From Bradyrhizobium sp. YR681 (GTDB taxonomy: Bacteria; Pseudomonadota; Alphaproteobacteria; Rhizobiales; Xanthobacteraceae): a DNA stretch of 43,481 nucleotides. The stretch is taken from the NCBI RefSeq assembly GCF_000282615.1, contig NZ_AKIY01000262.1, forward strand, positions 1 to 43,481, given 5' to 3'. Positions 39,815 to 43,481 of the stretch are shown here, in pieces. Under the pieces are notes generated by a model, which saw only the letters and a program-made list of their open reading frames with translations, searched no databases and was not told the origin of the DNA. Numbering within the stretch: the stretch's first letter is position 1; the number at the start of each line of letters is the position of its first letter. Position numbers and translations under genes: made by a program.

Positions 39815-40846
39815 ATGCCAAAGTCCCCTCGTTTCCCGCCAAGTCCTGCTCCGCGTGCGGCTCGCCTTTCCGCGCGGGCGAGCGCCGTCCGCATCATCGA
39901 AGTGCTGGCCTATCCGGCGGTGCAGTTGCTCGACGTGACGGGACCGCTCCAGGTGTTCGCCACTGCGAACGAGCAGGTGGTGCAAGCCGGCGGATCGCCG
40001 CCCTATGTGCTCCGCGTCGTGGCAAAGGATCGCTCGCGCGTGGCGGCTTCGTCGGGACTCGAAATCGCTACGGAGCCGCTTCCGCGCGGCACCAGCGCAC
40101 TGGATACGCTACTGGTCGCGGGTGGCCCGGGCGTTGACCTCGCCGCATCAGATCCGGCGCTGGTCGTTTGGCTGCGGCGGCGCGTGCGGACGGCGCGGCG
40201 CGTGGCCTCGGTCTGCACCGGAGCCTTCCTGCTTGGCGCATCCGGAGCGCTCGACGGACGGCGGGCGGTAACGCATTGGTCGTACTGCACCGAGCTCGCA
40301 CGCCGCTTTCCGGCGGTGCGCGTCGAGGCCGATCCGATCTTCGTGCGCGACGGCGGGATCTGGACCTCGGCCGGCGTGACAGCCGGTATCGACTTGGCGC
40401 TGGCCCTGGTCGAGGAGGATCTCGGCCGCACCGTGGCACTTGCGGTGGCACGCTATCTCGTCGTCTTCCTGAAGCGGCCGGGCGGGCAAGCGCAGTTCAG
40501 CGAGGCGCTGTCGATGCAATCGGCCGAGGATGAATTCGGCGCGCTGCACGAATGGATCAGCAAGCATCTCTCCGGCGACCTGTCGCTATCCAGCTTGGCC
40601 CGTCAGGCCGGCATGAGCGAACGCAGTTTCAGCCGCCACTATGCCAGAGCAACCGGACTCACGCCGCTGCGCGCGATCGAGCGGCTGAGGGTGGAGGCTG
40701 CCCGGCGGATGCTTTCGGAGACACGCCAGCCGGTGAAGCGGATATCCCAGCGCTGCGGATTCGGCTCGGAAGAAACCATGCGGCGCAGCTTTTTGCGCGT
40801 GCTGTCCACCGCGCCGCAGGACTACCGTCGGAGGTTCAGCTCCTAG
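39815..40846 (+). CDS. GlxA family AraC-type regulator with DJ-1-like domain
   Basis: A 343-residue regulator. Residues 25-200 are a DJ-1/PfpI-like domain (IIEVLAYPAVQLLDVTGPLQ, LLVAGGPGVDLAASDPALV, ASVCTGAFLLGASGALDG with Cys134 retained, GVTAGIDLALAL). Residues 240-343 are an AraC DNA-binding domain with two HTH motifs (LSLSSLARQAGMSERSFSRH and VKRISQRCGFGSEETMRRSF). Such regulators sense small nitrogen compounds or metabolites. It is divergent from the DJ-1 enzyme gene, so the enzyme's substrate may be the signal. The start at 39815 fits the domain boundary; the ribosome binding site is weak. It converges on the AraC gene at 40865. Confidence 0.88.
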   Translation: MPKSPRFPPSPAPRAARLSARASAVRIIEVLAYPAVQLLDVTGPLQVFATANEQVVQAGGSPPYVLRVVAKDRSRVAASSGLEIATEPLPRGTSALDTLLVAGGPGVDLAASDPALVVWLRRRVRTARRVASVCTGAFLLGASGALDGRRAVTHWSYCTELARRFPAVRVEADPIFVRDGGIWTSAGVTAGIDLALALVEEDLGRTVALAVARYLVVFLKRPGGQAQFSEALSMQSAEDEFGALHEWISKHLSGDLSLSSLARQAGMSERSFSRHYARATGLTPLRAIERLRVEAARRMLSETRQPVKRISQRCGFGSEETMRRSFLRVLSTAPQDYRRRFSS

Positions 40847-40864
40847 ATCCGATGGGTCCAAGCT

Positions 40865-41731
40865 CTATTCACCGCCATGAAGCCGGGCGCGAAAGGTGCG
40901 TGGCGACAGTCCCGTGGCGGCGGCATAGACCCGGCTGAAATAGGCGGGGTCCTCGAAGCCGAGTGCGTAGGCGATCGTCGAGACCGGCAGGTTGGTATAG
41001 ACGAGATTGCGCCGCGCCTCGCGGATCAGGCGGTTGAGGATCAAATGCGAGGCGGTGTCGCCGGTCGCGGCCCGCGTCACCCGGTTGAGGTGGGTCGGCG
41101 TGATCGACAGGGCATCGGCATAGTCGGCAACGGTCCAGCGTTCGAGATGATGCTGCTCGAGCAGCGCCTCGAAGCGGCGGAACAATCCACTCTCTGCCGT
41201 GCCGCTGCCGCCGCTCTCGCTGGTCAGCGCGCGGGCGACGAGCCCGATCATGGCGGCCGACAAGGCGCGCAGCACGTGGGCGCGGCCGAAATCGCGGCCG
41301 GCATGCTCGGCAAAAATCTGTTTCATGGTGGCGCGGATCTGCGGCGTGCCGCGCACCACGGCCGATCGCGACAGTTCTCCGCGCAGGCCTTCGGCGGCGA
41401 GCAGTGCCTCGTCCAGGATCTCGGCAGCGATGGTCAGCACCCAGCCCTGGGTATCGGGCACGAAGCGGAAGCCATGGACATGGCCGACCGGCACATTGAC
41501 GATCTGCATCGGCCTCAGCTGCACCACGCGCCCGTCGAGCGTGGCCTCGCCGCCGCCGCGCTCGATCAGCAGCACCTGGTGCAGCCGGGCGTGACGGTGC
41601 ACGGCCAGCGTCCAGTCGTGCAGCACCGAGCGCGACGCAATCGTTTCGCAATGCACGACGTCGGGCAGATCGCCGGCTTCGCCGAACAGATTGTAGACCC
41701 GGATCGCCGGGGTGGGGGCCGCGCTTCTCAT
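40865..41731 (-). CDS. pobR: AraC family transcriptional regulator, probable PobR
   Basis: A 288-residue activator. The N-terminal cupin-like sensing region (LHDWTLAVHRHARLHQVLLI, VNVPVGHVHGFRFVPDTQGW) is followed by an AraC DNA-binding domain at about 185-285 (WTVADYADALSITPTHLNRV, VSTIAYALGFEDPAYFSRVY). It is divergent from pobA across 86 bases, the arrangement known for AraC/XylS-type PobR, which activates pobA with 4-hydroxybenzoate as inducer. The ATG at 41731 was chosen because the residues before it lie in the promoter. The name rests on position and family rather than on a specific motif. Confidence 0.85.
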   Translation of the reverse strand: MRSAAPTPAIRVYNLFGEAGDLPDVVHCETIASRSVLHDWTLAVHRHARLHQVLLIERGGGEATLDGRVVQLRPMQIVNVPVGHVHGFRFVPDTQGWVLTIAAEILDEALLAAEGLRGELSRSAVVRGTPQIRATMKQIFAEHAGRDFGRAHVLRALSAAMIGLVARALTSESGGSGTAESGLFRRFEALLEQHHLERWTVADYADALSITPTHLNRVTRAATGDTASHLILNRLIREARRNLVYTNLPVSTIAYALGFEDPAYFSRVYAAATGLSPRTFRARLHGGE

Positions 41732-41817
41732 GTTCGAATAGTACAAGACAATGACAAAACCCTCCATCGGTTTGCGCGGCTCGATCTGCAAAAAAGTGCC
41801 GACGGGAGGACGCAAAA

Positions 41818-42990
41818 ATGAAAGTTCAGGTCTGCATCATCGGCGGTGGGCCGTCCGGGCTGCTGCTGTCCCAGCTCCTGCACCTCAAGGGCATCGACAC
41901 GGTCGTGCTGGAGAAATACAGCCGCGACCACGTGCTGGCCCGCATCCGCGCCGGCGTGCTCGAGCACGGCTTTGCAAAATTGATGCGCGAGGCCGAATGC
42001 GGCGAGCGGATGGACCGCGAGGGCGAGATCCACGCAGGCTTCGAGATCGCCCATGACGGTAGGCTCTCCCAGATCGATCTGTACAAGCACTCCGGCGGCA
42101 ATTCGGTGCTGGTTTATGGCCAGACCGAGCTGACGCGCGATCTCTACGAGGCGCGCGACCGCCTCGGCGGCAAGGTCGTGCATAATGCGCAGGACGTGAC
42201 GCCGCATGATCTGGCGTCGGATCGCCCTTACGTGACGTATCGTTCGAACGACGAGATCATCCGCGTCGATTGCGACTACATCGTCGGCGCAGACGGCTTT
42301 CATGGCGTCAGCCGCAAATCGATCCCCAAGGATGTGCTGCGCGAATATGAAAAAGTCTATCCGTTCGGCTGGCTTGGGGTGCTGTCGCGCACGAAGCCGG
42401 TGTCGCCCGAGCTGATCTATGCCAAGCACGAGCGCGGCTTTGCGCTGTGTTCGCTGCGCTCACAGGTGTTGAGCCGCTACTACATCCAGGTGCCCTTGAC
42501 CGACAAGGTCGAGGACTGGAGTGACGATGCATTCTGGGCCGAGCTGAAGCGCCGCCTGCCCGGCGAGGTCGCCTACCGCCTGATCACCGGACCGTCGATC
42601 GAAAAGAGCATCGCGCCCTTGCGCAGTTTCGTCGCCGAGCCGATGAGCTATGGCCGCCTGTTCCTCGCCGGCGATGCTGCCCACATCGTACCGCCGACCG
42701 GCGCGCGCGGGTTGAACAGCGCGGCATCCGACATCTACTATCTCTACCACGCCATGCTCGCGCATTATCAACGGGGCGATGATTCCGGCCTCAACGGTTA
42801 TTCCGCGAAGGCGCTGGCGCGGATCTGGAAGGCGCAGCGCTTTTCGTGGTGGATGACGATGCTGCTGCATCGCTTCCCCGATCGCTCCGAGTACGAGGAT
42901 CGGCTTCAGCAGACCGAGCTGGAATATCTGCTCTCGTCCGAGACCGCGCAGCGCCTGCTCGCTGAGAATTATGTGGGGCTGCCGTTTTAG
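41818..42990 (+). CDS. pobA: 4-hydroxybenzoate 3-monooxygenase PobA
   Basis: A 390-residue FAD enzyme that hydroxylates 4-hydroxybenzoate to protocatechuate with NADPH and O2. The N-terminus VQVCIIGGGPSGLLLSQLL binds FAD. SRDHVLARIRAGVLEHGF is the PobA-specific NADPH/FAD segment, DYIVGADGFHGVSRKSIP the DG motif, and LAGDAAHIVPPTGARGLNSA the second FAD motif. GGGAGGA lies before the ATG. The length equals that of the Pseudomonas enzyme (394). Its product is the substrate of PcaHG, encoded 4 kb away in this window. Confidence 0.96.
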   Translation: MKVQVCIIGGGPSGLLLSQLLHLKGIDTVVLEKYSRDHVLARIRAGVLEHGFAKLMREAECGERMDREGEIHAGFEIAHDGRLSQIDLYKHSGGNSVLVYGQTELTRDLYEARDRLGGKVVHNAQDVTPHDLASDRPYVTYRSNDEIIRVDCDYIVGADGFHGVSRKSIPKDVLREYEKVYPFGWLGVLSRTKPVSPELIYAKHERGFALCSLRSQVLSRYYIQVPLTDKVEDWSDDAFWAELKRRLPGEVAYRLITGPSIEKSIAPLRSFVAEPMSYGRLFLAGDAAHIVPPTGARGLNSAASDIYYLYHAMLAHYQRGDDSGLNGYSAKALARIWKAQRFSWWMTMLLHRFPDRSEYEDRLQQTELEYLLSSETAQRLLAENYVGLPF

Positions 42991-43006
42991 CTGCCCGCCT
43001 GCTTCA

Positions 43007-43046
43007 CCCTCCCTGGAGGGAAGGTAAGGGCCGCTACTTCCCTTCC
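43007..43046. terminator. Hairpins at the convergent pobA/cyclase junction
   Basis: CCCTCC-CT-GGAGGG (43007-43020) and the pair GGAAGG (43019-43024)/CCTTCC (43041-43046) could fold alternately. They lie 17 bases after the pobA stop and overlap the end of the convergent cyclase gene. The first matches short palindromes often seen between genes in this group. Confidence 0.35.
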
Positions 43047-43481
43047 AGGATATTGACCGGCGACCAATCCGTCGGCGGTGGATTGGCAGCGAGCGCTCCT
43101 GCGCGCTTTCCAAACAGCGCCGACGCCGTATCGATCTCAGCCGTTCGCCCGAACGCATCGGCCGCCTTGGCGAAGTCCCGCGCCCGCCAGCAAGCGAGCC
43201 CCTCCGCATACGCTGTCGCCACCTTCGCCTGCCCGGCGTTCTCCGCGCCCCTCTCCGCGAGTGGCTCGAACACCTTGATCGCCTCGCCGCGTCCTATCAC
43301 CTTGATGGCGTCGAGCTCGCGCCAGGCGAAGCTGTCCCCGGTCTGCGCGACCGTCGTTTCCGACGCCATGATCGCGGTGCCGTAATATTTGTTGGCGCCT
43401 TCGAGCCGCGAAGCGACGTTCACGGTGTCGCTCATCACGGTGTAGTTGAAGCGGCGGCGCGAGCCGATATTGCCGACCACG
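43034..43481 (-). CDS. Adenylate/guanylate cyclase domain protein, C-terminal part
   Basis: The last 148 or so codons of a gene that runs past the window end. VGNIGSRRRFNYTVMSDTVN and VASRLEGANKYYG are the end of a class III nucleotide cyclase catalytic domain, with the conserved NVASRLE that supplies the transition-state Asn and Arg. A C-terminal tail of about 80 residues follows (LACWRARDFAKAADAFGRTA), resembling a tetratricopeptide-like helix pair. In this bacterial group such tails occur in CHASE2-cyclase membrane proteins, but the N-terminal part is not visible. The product is cAMP or cGMP. Confidence 0.85.
   Translation of the reverse strand, partial: VVGNIGSRRRFNYTVMSDTVNVASRLEGANKYYGTAIMASETTVAQTGDSFAWRELDAIKVIGRGEAIKVFEPLAERGAENAGQAKVATAYAEGLACWRARDFAKAADAFGRTAEIDTASALFGKRAGALAANPPPTDWSPVNILEGK

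Noticed and set aside
1..43481. CRISPR arrays, insertion sequences, integrases or phage genes
   Set aside because: No regularly spaced direct repeats, transposase or integrase motifs were seen; the repeats found are short palindromes only.

Overview
The window looks like a chromosomal segment of a high-GC alphaproteobacterium of the Bradyrhizobium/Rhodopseudomonas type. The reasons are the many orphan solute-binding proteins (Bug/TctC, TAXI, LivK-like), GC-rich palindromic intergenic repeats of the kind common in that group, an LplT-PlsC-ligase fusion, and pob/pca genes for 4-hydroxybenzoate breakdown. This assignment is inferred from gene content only; no search was run.

Layout. 1-3.9 kb: a tRNA with anticodon CAT and three orphan solute-binding proteins. 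4.0-21.3 kb: a large block for molybdenum/tungsten cofactor and formate. It holds an excisionase-type HTH regulator with a PBP-like sensor domain, a TupA-like oxyanion-binding protein, a degenerate MoeA-like protein, a MoeA fused to the same PBP-like domain, a NicC-like flavin monooxygenase, fdhD-mobA (minus strand), mobB, a canonical moeA, a TusA-like sulfurtransferase, an oxalate/formate-type (OFA) transporter, a small PsiF-like secreted protein, and a two-subunit NAD-dependent formate dehydrogenase (fused NuoE/NuoF-like beta subunit plus a 922-residue alpha subunit). 21.6-23.2 kb: a YbaK-type deacylase and a HupE/UreJ-like membrane protein. 23.2-27.6 kb: a GntR/FCD regulator divergent from tcuA, a secreted hydrolase and tcuB. 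27.6-32.9 kb: a lipase-like hydrolase and the trifunctional phospholipid-recycling protein on the minus strand, a small basic protein, and a divergent TetR regulator with two identical 13-bp palindromes between them. 33-36 kb: an autotransporter C-terminal remnant, a membrane GGDEF protein and pncB. 36-43 kb: an aromatic catabolism region with a LysR regulator/pcaHG, an NTF2-like protein, a DJ-1-type enzyme divergent from a GlxA-type regulator, and an AraC regulator/pobA. The window ends inside a class III cyclase gene.

How the genes work together. In the formate block, oxyanion sensing (regulator, TupA-like protein, MoeA-PBP fusion), metal insertion (three MoeA-type proteins), nucleotide addition (MobA, MobB), sulfuration (FdhD, perhaps with TusA), a candidate substrate carrier (OFA) and the enzyme lie together. 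The alpha-beta architecture resembles the tungsten enzyme FDH1 of Methylorubrum extorquens. This makes a tungstate-tuned cofactor branch the most interesting hypothesis here. In the aromatic block, PobA makes protocatechuate from 4-hydroxybenzoate and PcaHG opens its ring.
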